A stretch of 12,241 bases of DNA from an uncultured Planctomycetaceae bacterium (GTDB taxonomy: Bacteria; Planctomycetota; Planctomycetia; Planctomycetales; Planctomycetaceae), in the NCBI GenBank assembly GCA_903921605.1, contig CAIXQV010000080.1, forward strand, positions 1 through 12,241, read 5' to 3'. Of the stretch, positions 1-7,926 are shown piece by piece. Below the pieces are notes generated by a model. It was not told the origin of the DNA. It was given only the letters and a program-made list of their open reading frames with translations, and did not search any database. A program made the position numbers and the translations under genes. Position 1 is the stretch's first letter; each line of letters starts with the position of its first letter.

Positions 1-330
1 AGCGGGGATTTGGCGGGTTGCATTATTACATTCAACCCGACTGACCCAGCCGGAGTTGGTGCAACGGCGACAATTGGCGCTGGCGGAAAGTTCGTACTGC
101 AGGCGATTGATGGTCGTGAAGGCTGTGGTGTGGGAAGCTACAAAATCACTCTGTCGATGTCTCCGGATGCGACGAAAGCGGCGATGATGAAGGCAATGAG
201 TGCCGGTCCCGGCAAAGGTGGGCCGCCTAAAGCTGAGTCACCTTATCCGGAGAAGTATCAAAAAGTGGATACCTCGGACAAGACAGTGGGAGTGAAAGCT
301 GAGACCAACGTTATCGATGTAGCGCTCTGA
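1..330 (+). CDS. Small exported protein, 3' end (carboxypeptidase-regulatory / transthyretin-like), partial
   Basis: The reading frame is open from base 1, so the gene begins upstream of the window; 109 residues to the stop are visible. The pattern is that of the short planctomycete proteins with a carboxypeptidase-regulatory-like beta-sandwich: a strand ending in ITFNP, a segment GAGGKFVL matching the usual 'DGkF.L' turn, then GVGSYKITLS matching 'G.Y.V.v', then a proline/lysine-rich loop and a closing segment PEKYQKVDTSDKTVGVKAE before NVIDVAL. Family members normally have a lipoprotein signal peptide, which would lie outside the window. They often sit directly before a DUF1559 gene, as here (54 nt gap). 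The molecular role of the family is unknown. The TTG at position 10 is not a credible start because the domain is already under way. The family call is from pattern recognition only. Confidence 0.72.
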   Translation, partial: SGDLAGCIITFNPTDPAGVGATATIGAGGKFVLQAIDGREGCGVGSYKITLSMSPDATKAAMMKAMSAGPGKGGPPKAESPYPEKYQKVDTSDKTVGVKAETNVIDVAL

Positions 331-370
331 GAATTCAGGGTTTGTGTCTTTTGCATTATTTTTTATTCTA

Positions 371-376
371 AAGGAG
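371..376 (+). promoter_or_regulatory. Shine-Dalgarno of the DUF1559 gene
   Basis: AAGGAG lies 8 nt before the first ATG of the tandem ATGATG at 385. The stretch before it (about 346-370) is very AT-rich, which suits an accessible ribosome binding site. This supports the first ATG as the start and suggests efficient translation. Confidence 0.75.
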
Positions 377-384
377 ATTCTGTC

Positions 385-1410
385 ATGATGAGGCTTAGGC
401 TTCGAAGAGCGTTTACGCTCATTGAGTTGCTGGTTGTGATTGCGATTATCGCAATCCTGATTGCTCTGTTGTTGCCTGCTGTGCAGCAGGCTCGTGAGTC
501 GGCTCGTAGAACTCAGTGCAAGAATAACCTCAAGCAATTGGGGTTGGCGTTGCACAATTATCACGACGTCTTTGGGACCTTTGCTTCCAATGAAATCACC
601 GTTGACAACTCATTTACCGGCGGCGGATACAATGTGGCGACTGGCCCGACAGGGCTTCCAACCCTCAGCTGGTTGGCTCGCATCCTGCCGTATATTGAGC
701 AGGCACCATTGTATCAGTCGATCGATATGAATGGCTTCGCAAGTGCTCCTGCATATACTAGAATTATCGGCGACGGTCCCGGAAGTGCAACTTCTGCTCC
801 GGCCTCAAACATCAGGGCTCGGCGTACAGTGGTGACTGCATTTCTTTGCCCAAGCAATCCGCAGCCTAAACAGGTAACAAATCAGGCAGTTCGGGGTTAT
901 TCGTGGGGACCGGAGGACGGCGTTGACGGGGCTCGAACAGACTACGTGGGGAGCATGGGTTTCGGTCAGGGTGCTCACCGAGATTGTCCATTCGCAACTT
1001 ACGCCGGTCAGCAGTGGAGTGGTCCGCAGGAAGTCAATGTGCCTCCGATTTCCAACAACGATGGTGTCTTTGGATGGCATGGTTGTGTGACGATCGCCAA
1101 CATCGTGGACGGAACGTCCAACACGGTAGCTGTCGCGGAAGACATGCACTGGAATGAGAAGGAAAGACCTGAAGAAATCAAGGGTGATGCTCTGTGGATG
1201 AGCGGATACGCGATTCATAGCATTAAGATGGCGCCCAACACAGACCCTAACGGTGACTTCCGTTGTGACCAGTGGAGCAGCATGCACACTGGCGGTTGCC
1301 AAGTGACACTTTGCGACGGTTCCGTAAGATTCGTCAGTGAGAATATCGATTGGACGATTCGCCGTGCCGTAGCGACCCGGGCAAAGGGTGAAGTCGTTGG
1401 AGAGTTCTAA
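385..1410 (+). CDS. DUF1559 family protein with type IV pilin-like N-terminus
   Basis: This is a complete 341-residue protein, typical in length for the family. Residues 9-14 (A-F-T-L-I-E) form a prepilin peptidase-type site with Phe at +1 and Glu at +5 of the predicted mature protein, followed by a hydrophobic helix to about residue 31 ([19 protein letters not shown]). Next comes the family signature [20 protein letters not shown] with LALHNYHD. The C-terminal H-X9-DG motif is intact: His301, nine residues, then Asp311-Gly312 ([13 protein letters not shown]). The family is abundant in Planctomycetes, and by known homology these proteins resemble type II secretion or type IV pilus pseudopilins that are cleaved, N-methylated and held at the inner membrane; the function of individual members is unknown. 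A strong Shine-Dalgarno sits 8 nt upstream. It probably forms a transcription unit with the preceding small exported protein and ends at the terminator at 1461-1497. Confidence 0.93.
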   Translation: MMRLRLRRAFTLIELLVVIAIIAILIALLLPAVQQARESARRTQCKNNLKQLGLALHNYHDVFGTFASNEITVDNSFTGGGYNVATGPTGLPTLSWLARILPYIEQAPLYQSIDMNGFASAPAYTRIIGDGPGSATSAPASNIRARRTVVTAFLCPSNPQPKQVTNQAVRGYSWGPEDGVDGARTDYVGSMGFGQGAHRDCPFATYAGQQWSGPQEVNVPPISNNDGVFGWHGCVTIANIVDGTSNTVAVAEDMHWNEKERPEEIKGDALWMSGYAIHSIKMAPNTDPNGDFRCDQWSSMHTGGCQVTLCDGSVRFVSENIDWTIRRAVATRAKGEVVGEF

Positions 1411-1460
1411 GACTTTTTGGTATTAGATTGTTGCAGGCCTTTGCTGTGACGCGATCATGG

Positions 1461-1497
1461 ATCCCTCGGTTGCGATTTTCGTGGCCGAGGGATTTTT
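1461..1497 (+). terminator. Rho-independent terminator after the DUF1559 gene
   Basis: A 9-bp perfect stem, ATCCCTCGG (1461-1469) with CCGAGGGAT (1485-1493), encloses a 15-nt loop and runs into five T residues (1493-1497). The stem can extend inward by a G-T pair. It lies about 50 nt after the DUF1559 stop and separates that gene from the downstream operon. Confidence 0.75.
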
Positions 1498-1664
1498 CGT
1501 TTGAAGTTTTTGAGTTTATTCTGCTTTGCAAGCCGAATGGTCGAGTACACCTCCGCTGATCCGTCGGCAAAAAGGTTTTCCTTTTGATATGTTGTGTTTT
1601 GGCGTACTAGCGTTTGCAATGGTTCTCACCGTTGACCGGCGTGGAAGGATGACCGACGGCTTAC
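1498..1664 (+). promoter_or_regulatory. Leader/promoter region of the five-gene operon (no confident sites)
   Basis: This stretch lies between the terminator and the first operon gene, so the operon promoter should be here. The best sigma70-like pair I can point to is TTGATA (1584-1589) and TACTAG (1605-1610), but the spacing is only 15 nt, so this is weak. A small perfect hairpin AAAAGG-TTTT-CCTTTT (1570-1585) overlaps the candidate -35. CCGTCGG (1561-1567) is the reverse complement of CCGACGG (1653-1659), which lies between the purine-rich GGAAGGA (1643-1649) and the ATG at 1665, so a long-range fold over the start is conceivable. No recognisable operator or riboswitch was seen. Confidence 0.3.
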
Positions 1665-3473
1665 ATGAATTCGTTTCAGCGCAAGGTTCGGAAAGTGACT
1701 TCAGCATACGTTTTGACAGTGAGGTGGATCCTGGTCGTTCTTCTGGTGTCTTATTCCTCAGGATGCCAGCCACAAGTTGCTCAGAAATCGCCCTCGACGA
1801 CTCAGACCGTTGAAATGAAGCCACAGAAATCTATTGTGGGTCAGGGTATCCCGCTGGAGCGATTGCGAAGGGCTTTTGAAACGACTGCTGATTCGACCGT
1901 TGGAGAGACATTACGCTTTACGCTTCTTTCTAACGACTGTCGGCCGACATTTAACTATGTGAACGGCAGCCGTGGCCATCGCCTGATGGTGGAGGCGACG
2001 GGCGGTGGTTGCGCCTGGCTTGATTTTGATTGCGACGGCGCATGCGACCTCTACCTCGTGCAAGGAGGGGTTCCAGATGCGAAACCACCAGGCTCGGAGT
2101 TTACGGACAGGATGTGGAGGTGCCGTGAGGGTCGGTTCAGTGATGTAACATCATCGGTTGGTCTCAATGAGAATCGCTATGGGCAGGGTGTTTCCGCGGG
2201 TGACTTTGACAATGATGGTTTTGAAGACATTTTTGTGACTAACATCGGAGGAAATCAGCTTTTCCGGAACCAGGGTGATGGAACATTGGAACTCGTCGAT
2301 CATTGGGGGGGCGAGGACAGCCATCTTTGGAGCACAAGCTCGGCCTGGGGTGATATAGATTCGGATGGCGATCTGGATCTCTATGTTTGCAACTACGTCG
2401 ACTTCGACCCGTACGATCCACAGATCTGCCTGAATGAAGCGAGAGAGACGATACAGTGTGGGCCCAATCAGGTGGATCCTGTTCCGGATGAAATGTACTT
2501 GAACGACGGTGCAGGAGTATTTCATCCATCAGCAGAGACACTTGGACTCAGCGGACCAGGCAATCGCGCGCTGGGTGTAGTGATTGCTGACTTTGTCGGT
2601 GACCGTGTTCCAGAGATTTATGTGGCTAACGATGCTACAGCAAATTTTTTGTTCCAGCGAGGAGCAGATGGTGTGTACGTCGACGTTGCCTCAAGACTTG
2701 GTTGTGCTCTTGACAGCAATGGTTCGGCGCAAGCCAGCATGGGAGTCGCCCCAGGTGACTTTAATCGTGATGGGTTGCTGGATTTGTACCTGACTCACTT
2801 TGAGGGTGAATGGAACACCTTATATCAGAACCTTGGCGAATTTGGGTTCAGGGATGTGACAGCCGATGTTCAGGCTGTTCAGCCGACTCTGCCATGGGTT
2901 GGGTTTGGTACCGTGATGGAAGACTTTGATCAAAACGGGAATGACGATGTCTTTATTGCCAACGGTCACATTGATGATCTGGGACGCAAGCGAGTGCTGG
3001 AGATGCCACCTCAGTTAATGAGTTTTGATGGCAGGGTTCTGAGAGACGTCAGTGCTGGAGCGGGAGAGTATTTTGCCACTCGGAAGATTGGCCGGGGATG
3101 CAGCCAGGCCGATTTTAATAACGATGGAGACTTCGACCTTGCAGTGATTCATCACAATCGACCGGCCGAAGTGCTGGTTAATGAGTCGCATCGGGGTCAC
3201 TGGATATCGATCGACCTGCGGGGGACGATTTCAAATCGCCGGGGCATTGGCAGCACGGTCATTGTTCGGCAGGGAGAAACGACATTGACCCAGCAACTGT
3301 ACGGCGGTGGAAGTTACTGCAGCAGTCGTCAGCCAAGGCTGGTGTTTGGTTTAGGGGAATCTCGGGAGTCTTGTGAAATAGAGATTCTATGGCCAGGAGG
3401 TGCCCGCAGATCTCTGACGAATGTGTCCGTTGATCAGAACTTAGTGATCAAAGAAGAACCGCTCCATGACTAG
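1665..3473 (+). CDS. CRTAC1-type FG-GAP/ASPIC-UnbV predicted lipoprotein (first copy)
   Basis: 602 residues. The N-terminus is basic, then hydrophobic (about 21-30), ending in SSGC with Cys34 as a plausible lipidation site; the lipobox lacks the usual Leu at -3. Seven FG-GAP/VCBS-type loops of the DxDxDG kind are evenly spread: DFDCDG (120), DFDNDG (180), DIDSDG (230), DFVGDR (309, degenerate), DFNRDG (365), DFDQNG (420) and DFNNDG (483). Seven loops fit a seven-bladed, calcium-binding beta-propeller. The C-terminus (about 526-580, with RRGIGSTVIV, GGGSYCSSRQPRLVFGLG and EILWPGG) is an ASPIC/UnbV domain. The family is extracytoplasmic; its biochemical role is not settled. The ATG at 1665 is the first possible start after an in-frame TGA at 1650-1652; its Shine-Dalgarno (GGAAGGA) is 15 nt away and therefore weak. 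It opens the putative operon and overlaps its paralog by 8 nt. Confidence 0.9.
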   Translation: MNSFQRKVRKVTSAYVLTVRWILVVLLVSYSSGCQPQVAQKSPSTTQTVEMKPQKSIVGQGIPLERLRRAFETTADSTVGETLRFTLLSNDCRPTFNYVNGSRGHRLMVEATGGGCAWLDFDCDGACDLYLVQGGVPDAKPPGSEFTDRMWRCREGRFSDVTSSVGLNENRYGQGVSAGDFDNDGFEDIFVTNIGGNQLFRNQGDGTLELVDHWGGEDSHLWSTSSAWGDIDSDGDLDLYVCNYVDFDPYDPQICLNEARETIQCGPNQVDPVPDEMYLNDGAGVFHPSAETLGLSGPGNRALGVVIADFVGDRVPEIYVANDATANFLFQRGADGVYVDVASRLGCALDSNGSAQASMGVAPGDFNRDGLLDLYLTHFEGEWNTLYQNLGEFGFRDVTADVQAVQPTLPWVGFGTVMEDFDQNGNDDVFIANGHIDDLGRKRVLEMPPQLMSFDGRVLRDVSAGAGEYFATRKIGRGCSQADFNNDGDFDLAVIHHNRPAEVLVNESHRGHWISIDLRGTISNRRGIGSTVIVRQGETTLTQQLYGGGSYCSSRQPRLVFGLGESRESCEIEILWPGGARRSLTNVSVDQNLVIKEEPLHD

Positions 3474-5367
3474 CAGGCTACAATTTTCTGTGAGCCGAGC
3501 GAAAGGCAGAACCAAGCCAAAAATGATCTTGCGCAATGATTTCAGGGGCGGATGGTGGATCATTTATGTCTGCTATGTCCTAATGGCTTCCGGATGCAGC
3601 AAAGGAGCTTCCCCTGCGACTGTGGAAGACGCGCCGCAGGATGCTGTAGCGGAAGAGCAGAAAGAGGTTCGCATATCGAGCGTATTCTCCAAACTCAGCA
3701 GCGGCGACAAGGAGGCGAATGAAGCGAAAGAATCGATGACTCAGGAGATGTCCCACAACTTTGCTTTTCGGGATGTAACATCCAGTGTTGGTCTGGACTT
3801 TCACTATGACAACGGGGCACGTGGACAGCAACTGATGGTGGAAGCGACAGGAGGTGGTTGTGGATGGATCGATTACGAGCACGATGGGTTCATTGATATC
3901 TATTTCCCTCAGGGAGGAGATCCGGCACGCTCAGGTGCGATGGATCAACCGATTGATCGACTCTTTCGCAATAAGCACGGGCAGGTCTTTCAGGACGTGA
4001 CCGAGGCCGCAGGGATTCGGAACCATGATTACGGACAGGGAGTTGCCGTAGGTGACTTCGATAGCGATGGGTTTGACGACCTCTTTGTGACAAATGTCGG
4101 TCAGAATCAACTCTATCACAATCAGGGGGATGGCTCATTTGAGGTCGTCCCGGCCGAGGCAGGCTTTCAGGAATCATTATGGAGTACTAGTGCGGCCTGG
4201 GGTGACTTGGATCGGGACGGCGATCTCGATCTGTATGTCTGCAACTATTGCGACTACGACCCGCGGAGACCAATGCCGTGTGCCGACGAACAGGGAACAC
4301 CGTCCATTTGTCATCCCAAGGATGTTAATCCCGTCCCCGACCAGTTTTATCGAAATCTCGGAGACGGACGGTTTGAGCCGTGTGCCCGGTCATTGGGGTT
4401 ATTCGGACCGGGAAATCGTGGTTTAGGTTTGGTCATCGCGGACTTCAACAACGACCGCTGGCCGGATATCTACGTTGCAAACGATACCACGGCGAACTTC
4501 CTTTTTCTGAGTGAGAACGCTGTGAGTTTTCGAGAAACTGCCGGCTTGCTGGGATGTGCTGTCAATGCGCAGGGTGTTGCTCAGGCGAGTATGGGGGTCG
4601 GCTGCGGTGACTATGATGGCAATGGCTTCCTTGATCTCTATCTGACCCATTTCACAAACGAGTGGAACACGCTTTATACGAATCTTGGCGATAAGGGATT
4701 CTATGATACAACGGCAATCGCCGGACTGGTTGTGCCGACGATGAAACGACTGGCGTTCGGAACGATCATGAATGATCTGAATCAGGACGGGCGCATGGAG
4801 TTATTTGTGGCGAACGGACATATCAATCCGCAGGAATCGGGCGGAAGCGGTTATCGCATGACTCCGCAACTGTTTTCGCATAACGGTGTCACATGGGACG
4901 ATGTTGGAGATTCTGCCGGAGACTATTTCAGGCGCCCAGTTGTTGGACGCGGCGTTGGTACCGGAGATTTCGATAATGATGGGAAACTGGACCTTTGCGT
5001 TGTTCATCATGATTGTCCGATCGTGTTGCTTCAGAATGAATGCGAGGAAGGGACTTGGCTTCAGGTGCAGTTGATCGGAAGGCAATCTGCGCGTTCCGCT
5101 GTGGGCACTCGGGTCAGTGCACAGATGGGAAGTGTCACTCAAATGCAGGAGTTAGTGGGGGGCACAAGCTACTGTTCTGCGGTGCAATCACAGCTTAACT
5201 TTGCTTCTGCGGAACCTCTCAAGGTCTGTTCCCTGCGTGTCGAGTGGACAAACGGGGAAACCAGTCTCCTGGAAAATGTTCCGTTGAATCAGGCAATCGT
5301 TGTGACTGAACCATCGAGCCCACAGCAGGCAGCAAAGTGGGCTATTGTCCATGGTGGGGGAGAATGA
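3466..5367 (+). CDS. CRTAC1-type FG-GAP/ASPIC-UnbV predicted lipoprotein (second copy)
   Basis: 633 residues, clearly a paralog of the upstream gene. Both share LMVEATGGGC, the YGQGV..GDFD.DGF segment, AWGD.D.DGDLDLYVCNY, SLGL/TLGL followed by GPGNR, IYVAND, QASMGV, and EWNTLY.NLG in the same order. Residues 30-44 are hydrophobic and end in ASGC, giving Cys44 as a candidate lipidated Cys. A charged linker of about 50 residues precedes the propeller. Loops: DYEHDG (136), DFDSDG (197), DLDRDG (247), DFNNDR (326), DYDGNG (382), DLNQDG (437), DFDNDG (501), again seven. The ASPIC/UnbV domain is at about 545-600 (SAVGTRVSAQ, VGGTSYCSAVQSQLNF). The ATG at 3466 overlaps the previous stop region and has no good Shine-Dalgarno, which suggests translational coupling. 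A shorter start at 3523 would give a more usual signal-peptide length and cannot be excluded. Confidence 0.88.
   Translation: MTSRLQFSVSRAKGRTKPKMILRNDFRGGWWIIYVCYVLMASGCSKGASPATVEDAPQDAVAEEQKEVRISSVFSKLSSGDKEANEAKESMTQEMSHNFAFRDVTSSVGLDFHYDNGARGQQLMVEATGGGCGWIDYEHDGFIDIYFPQGGDPARSGAMDQPIDRLFRNKHGQVFQDVTEAAGIRNHDYGQGVAVGDFDSDGFDDLFVTNVGQNQLYHNQGDGSFEVVPAEAGFQESLWSTSAAWGDLDRDGDLDLYVCNYCDYDPRRPMPCADEQGTPSICHPKDVNPVPDQFYRNLGDGRFEPCARSLGLFGPGNRGLGLVIADFNNDRWPDIYVANDTTANFLFLSENAVSFRETAGLLGCAVNAQGVAQASMGVGCGDYDGNGFLDLYLTHFTNEWNTLYTNLGDKGFYDTTAIAGLVVPTMKRLAFGTIMNDLNQDGRMELFVANGHINPQESGGSGYRMTPQLFSHNGVTWDDVGDSAGDYFRRPVVGRGVGTGDFDNDGKLDLCVVHHDCPIVLLQNECEEGTWLQVQLIGRQSARSAVGTRVSAQMGSVTQMQELVGGTSYCSAVQSQLNFASAEPLKVCSLRVEWTNGETSLLENVPLNQAIVVTEPSSPQQAAKWAIVHGGGE
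5356..5362 (+). promoter_or_regulatory. Shine-Dalgarno that selects the ATG at 5369
   Basis: GGGGGAG lies 6 nt before ATG 5369 and inside the last codons of the upstream gene. The frame is open further upstream (TTG 5345, ATG 5351), but neither has a comparable site. The stop TGA (5365-5367) is 1 nt before the ATG, so coupled translation is likely. Confidence 0.6.
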
Positions 5368-5368
5368 G

Positions 5369-6595
5369 ATGTCTCAACGTCTGCGAAGCTGCCTGAAAGC
5401 CATTTTGCTTCTTGTCGTGGTCATCATTGGGGCTCGACTTTTGCTGTCCGGATGGAATGTGTGGCAGATCCGCTCTTTGACGGCCGAATGTTCTCGATTG
5501 GAACAGACGGGCAGTTGGAGCCGACTTTTGCGGACAGCTCGCAAGTGGAAAAGCTACGCACCAGAGAGCAGACAGGCTCGCCAGAAAGGAGCCACCGCTG
5601 GTCGAACGCTTCGTGATGTCAGTGCGGTTAAAGAGTTTCTCGAAGGATATCCGTGCCAGGTTGTTGACGATGTTCCATGGCGTTCCATGCTGGCCGATCT
5701 GGAGTTCGGACCCCTCAACGATCCGTTTGCGGGTGCTGAGGTGTGCCGAGAAATCCTGAGGGTGCAGGCTGACCATAGGGATAGTCATCGCAGACTGGTT
5801 TTCTTTTATGCGATGTCGCAACAGCAAATAGCCATGCAGGACCAAATACAGGCGGCGCTGCAGAGTGAGTGTGAAGTCCCGGAGGTTTTCGTCTACAGTT
5901 TTCTGGGGCCCGGTTTGCAACTGAGGAACGGGATCCCTAACACAGAGCGCTGGCTGACTGATTTCCCTCAGAGCGAGCTGCTTCTGGTGGCGCGGGCGTT
6001 GCATTTCGCGAGGTCGGTTGAAGGTGCCGTTCCGACCAACGATGAGTCGGAAGCGGAGAAAGTGCGGCAGCTGCAAAGTGAAAGGAGCGAGAAGCTGGAA
6101 GAGCTTCTCGTGGCGTTTCCAGCGAATCAGGAGTTACAGGTCTATCATCTTAGCGAATTTATTCAGTCCGGAGATCTGGTTCGCGCCGGAGAAGTGTTGA
6201 CACAAGCAACATCTTCTGCCGACCTTGATTTTCGTTTCTGGCACGCTCGAGGCTGGGTCTTTGCGAGGATCAAGGAGTACGAAGAAGCGGAACGATGTTA
6301 TCGTCGGGCATTGTCTTTGCATTGTCTGGATTGGCGAACACATTTTCACCTTGCCGAACTTTTGCGTGCGCTAGGTCGGATGGACGAATCAGTGGTGGTC
6401 GGTGAGTTGGCATCGGATGGCCGCAGTCTGGAACGTGAGTTGTTGTTGCAGCCGGATATGTTGTCCGTTTCTCAAGACTTGTATGTGCGACTTGCGAAAT
6501 ACTCACAACAATGTGGGGCTGAAAGTTATACAAAGTGTCTGCAGCGATACCTGAACAAATCCGGGGTCTCTCAGAAGAGCAATGTTGAGAAATAG
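5369..6595 (+). CDS. Membrane-anchored TPR protein (first copy)
   Basis: 408 residues from ATG 5369, chosen because of the GGGGGAG site 6 nt upstream and the 1-nt gap to the previous stop. The N-terminus is a short basic stretch and one hydrophobic segment (about 10-27, AILLLVVVIIGARLLL), most likely a signal anchor that places the rest outside the cytoplasmic membrane. The remainder is helical with TPR character. The clearest repeat is at about 286-316 (FRFWHARGWVFARIKEYEEA then ERCYRRALSL), followed by a helix pair LDWRTHFHLAELLRALGRMDE (320-340). An earlier region at 113-165 (FGPLNDPFAGAEVCREILRV) has matching segments in the next gene. No catalytic motif is visible, and TPRs normally mediate protein-protein contacts. 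The setting between propeller lipoproteins and a multiheme cytochrome suggests a scaffold for an envelope complex; this is inference. Confidence 0.82.
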   Translation: MSQRLRSCLKAILLLVVVIIGARLLLSGWNVWQIRSLTAECSRLEQTGSWSRLLRTARKWKSYAPESRQARQKGATAGRTLRDVSAVKEFLEGYPCQVVDDVPWRSMLADLEFGPLNDPFAGAEVCREILRVQADHRDSHRRLVFFYAMSQQQIAMQDQIQAALQSECEVPEVFVYSFLGPGLQLRNGIPNTERWLTDFPQSELLLVARALHFARSVEGAVPTNDESEAEKVRQLQSERSEKLEELLVAFPANQELQVYHLSEFIQSGDLVRAGEVLTQATSSADLDFRFWHARGWVFARIKEYEEAERCYRRALSLHCLDWRTHFHLAELLRALGRMDESVVVGELASDGRSLERELLLQPDMLSVSQDLYVRLAKYSQQCGAESYTKCLQRYLNKSGVSQKSNVEK

Positions 6596-6672
6596 ACCTC
6601 GTCGAGTGGATACAGGAATGTTGTCTGAGCCTAATGTTGCCGTCAGGCGTGGGTATTCCAGGGCAGTGATCT

Positions 6673-7926
6673 ATGAGTGATCAGCAGAGTGATTTTGAAC
6701 GGCCGCAAACCGAAAACAGCGGGCACAGAATACGAAGTGGCTTTCTGAAACTCCGTCGATACTGGTTTGTTGTTGGCATGCTGCTTGTGGCGATGGCTTT
6801 GTGGGCCGGTTACCATGCAGTGCGGTCGCAAACACAGAAGATGTGCCGCAAAGCTCAGCAGGAGGAACGCTGGGAAGATCTTGAGACATTGAGTCGAAGG
6901 TGGACAGATTGGGAACCGCACGAGGCCGATGCATGGTTGTATCTTGCGGATGCTGTGCAGCACCAGAACCGATTTCTCGAAGCTGCTGAATACCTTGGCG
7001 AAATTCCGGTGACTTCTCCGAAGGCCGCGAAGGCATTTCTGGTTCAAGCTGAACTCCTGTTTGGACCAGCCAACCAGCCACTTGATGGCGAGGTAGCGTG
7101 CAGAAAACTGCTGAAGCTGGAACCTCGGGCCGCGAAGGCGCACGCACTGCTGATTCGCTTCTATGCATATACATTGCAGCGAAAAAAGCTGGCGGAACAG
7201 TTCAAAGAGGCCATTCGCCTGGGGTTGGAGCCCAAGGATGCCTACATCTACTACCTTCTCACAGACAGCCTGAATATGTCGCAGGGGGTCGAGCTGAATA
7301 CCTTGTGGCTCACAACTTCTCCAGAGGAAGAGGTCTTTCTCGTGGCCCGCGCGCTGCAGTGGCGAGAACAGCATAATACACAAGCCGGCGAGACGGCAGA
7401 TGTTAATGCTGATGCCGTCATGAATGAACGGGAGATGCAGGTTCTGAATCTTTTGGAACGGTTCCCGAATAATGCAAACCTGCTGGCCGACCAGATAGAC
7501 GCCGAGATTGTGAAAGGACGACTTAACCGAGTGGTTGAATTGCTGTCTCAGGCTCCGGCTGATGCTGAGACGGATAACCGATTCTGGCGATACAAGGGCT
7601 GGGTTCACTATGCGAAGCAGGAATTTGGCGAGGCTGAAGAGGCCTATCGTACCGCATTGAAGCTGCATCCAATGGATTGGCAGTCCATGAACCGTCTGTT
7701 GGAGGTATTGCGTTCTCGACAGGAAACAGCCGAGATCGAACGGATCCAGGCTCTTGTCGCACGAATTCAGGATCTGCGTACAAGCGTACGTTCCATTGAG
7801 ACAATCGAAGATTGTCCGTTGGAACTGTTGCGGATTCTCGGACAGGTTGCACGCGATTGCGGAGACAGTCTGGTTGGAGATGCTTTGAGGCAGCGGTTAG
7901 GAAATACTGATGGAGCAAGACCTTGA
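6673..7926 (+). CDS. Membrane-anchored TPR protein (second copy)
   Basis: 417 residues, a divergent paralog of the preceding gene. Parallel landmarks are FGPANQPLDGEVACRKLLKL (130-149), a LVARALQW segment (223-230) matching LVARALHF in the first copy, and the terminal repeat DNRFWRYKGWVHYAKQEF (301-318) followed by GEAEEAYRTALKLHPMDW. A hydrophobic segment at about 31-48 (WFVVGMLLVAMALWAGYH) after a 30-residue polar N-terminus predicts a single anchor with the TPR body outside the membrane. A TPR-like hairpin is also seen at 53-118 (RWEDLETLSRRW, AWLYLADAVQ, EAAEYLGEIP). The ATG at 6673 follows an in-frame TGA (6667-6669), so no longer start exists; the only Shine-Dalgarno-like stretch is a weak AGGG at 6660-6663. 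It is 77 nt after the first TPR gene, the largest gap in the operon, and its stop shares one base with the cytochrome start. Confidence 0.84.
   Translation: MSDQQSDFERPQTENSGHRIRSGFLKLRRYWFVVGMLLVAMALWAGYHAVRSQTQKMCRKAQQEERWEDLETLSRRWTDWEPHEADAWLYLADAVQHQNRFLEAAEYLGEIPVTSPKAAKAFLVQAELLFGPANQPLDGEVACRKLLKLEPRAAKAHALLIRFYAYTLQRKKLAEQFKEAIRLGLEPKDAYIYYLLTDSLNMSQGVELNTLWLTTSPEEEVFLVARALQWREQHNTQAGETADVNADAVMNEREMQVLNLLERFPNNANLLADQIDAEIVKGRLNRVVELLSQAPADAETDNRFWRYKGWVHYAKQEFGEAEEAYRTALKLHPMDWQSMNRLLEVLRSRQETAEIERIQALVARIQDLRTSVRSIETIEDCPLELLRILGQVARDCGDSLVGDALRQRLGNTDGARP

Noticed and set aside
1526..1813. 95-codon plus-strand frame overlapping the start of the first CRTAC1 gene, with a hydrophobic stretch
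   Set aside because: It runs over the first 50 codons of a well-supported gene in another frame, has no recognisable domain, and its N-terminal part is simply the leader region.
1670..1830. Possible frameshift or truncation at the 5' end of the first CRTAC1 gene
   Set aside because: The chosen frame has a proper basic/hydrophobic leader ending in a plausible lipidation Cys, so the gene appears intact.
1665..5367. Integrin-like adhesin or toxin reading of the FG-GAP repeats
   Set aside because: The C-terminal ASPIC/UnbV domain and overall order match the CRTAC1 family; no adhesin or toxin domain is present.
5345..5368. Upstream TTG (5345) or ATG (5351) as start of the first TPR gene
   Set aside because: Both would overlap the previous gene and have no suitable Shine-Dalgarno, whereas ATG 5369 has GGGGGAG at 6 nt spacing.
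5342..6076. Minus-strand open frame of 244 codons opposite the first TPR gene
   Set aside because: Antisense to a supported gene, with no family motif and low-complexity basic composition.
6643..7668. Long minus-strand open frame (341 codons) opposite the second TPR gene
   Set aside because: It lies almost wholly antisense to a gene with a clear paralog and TPR motifs; its composition (many Leu, Gln, His, Cys) is typical of an antisense shadow.
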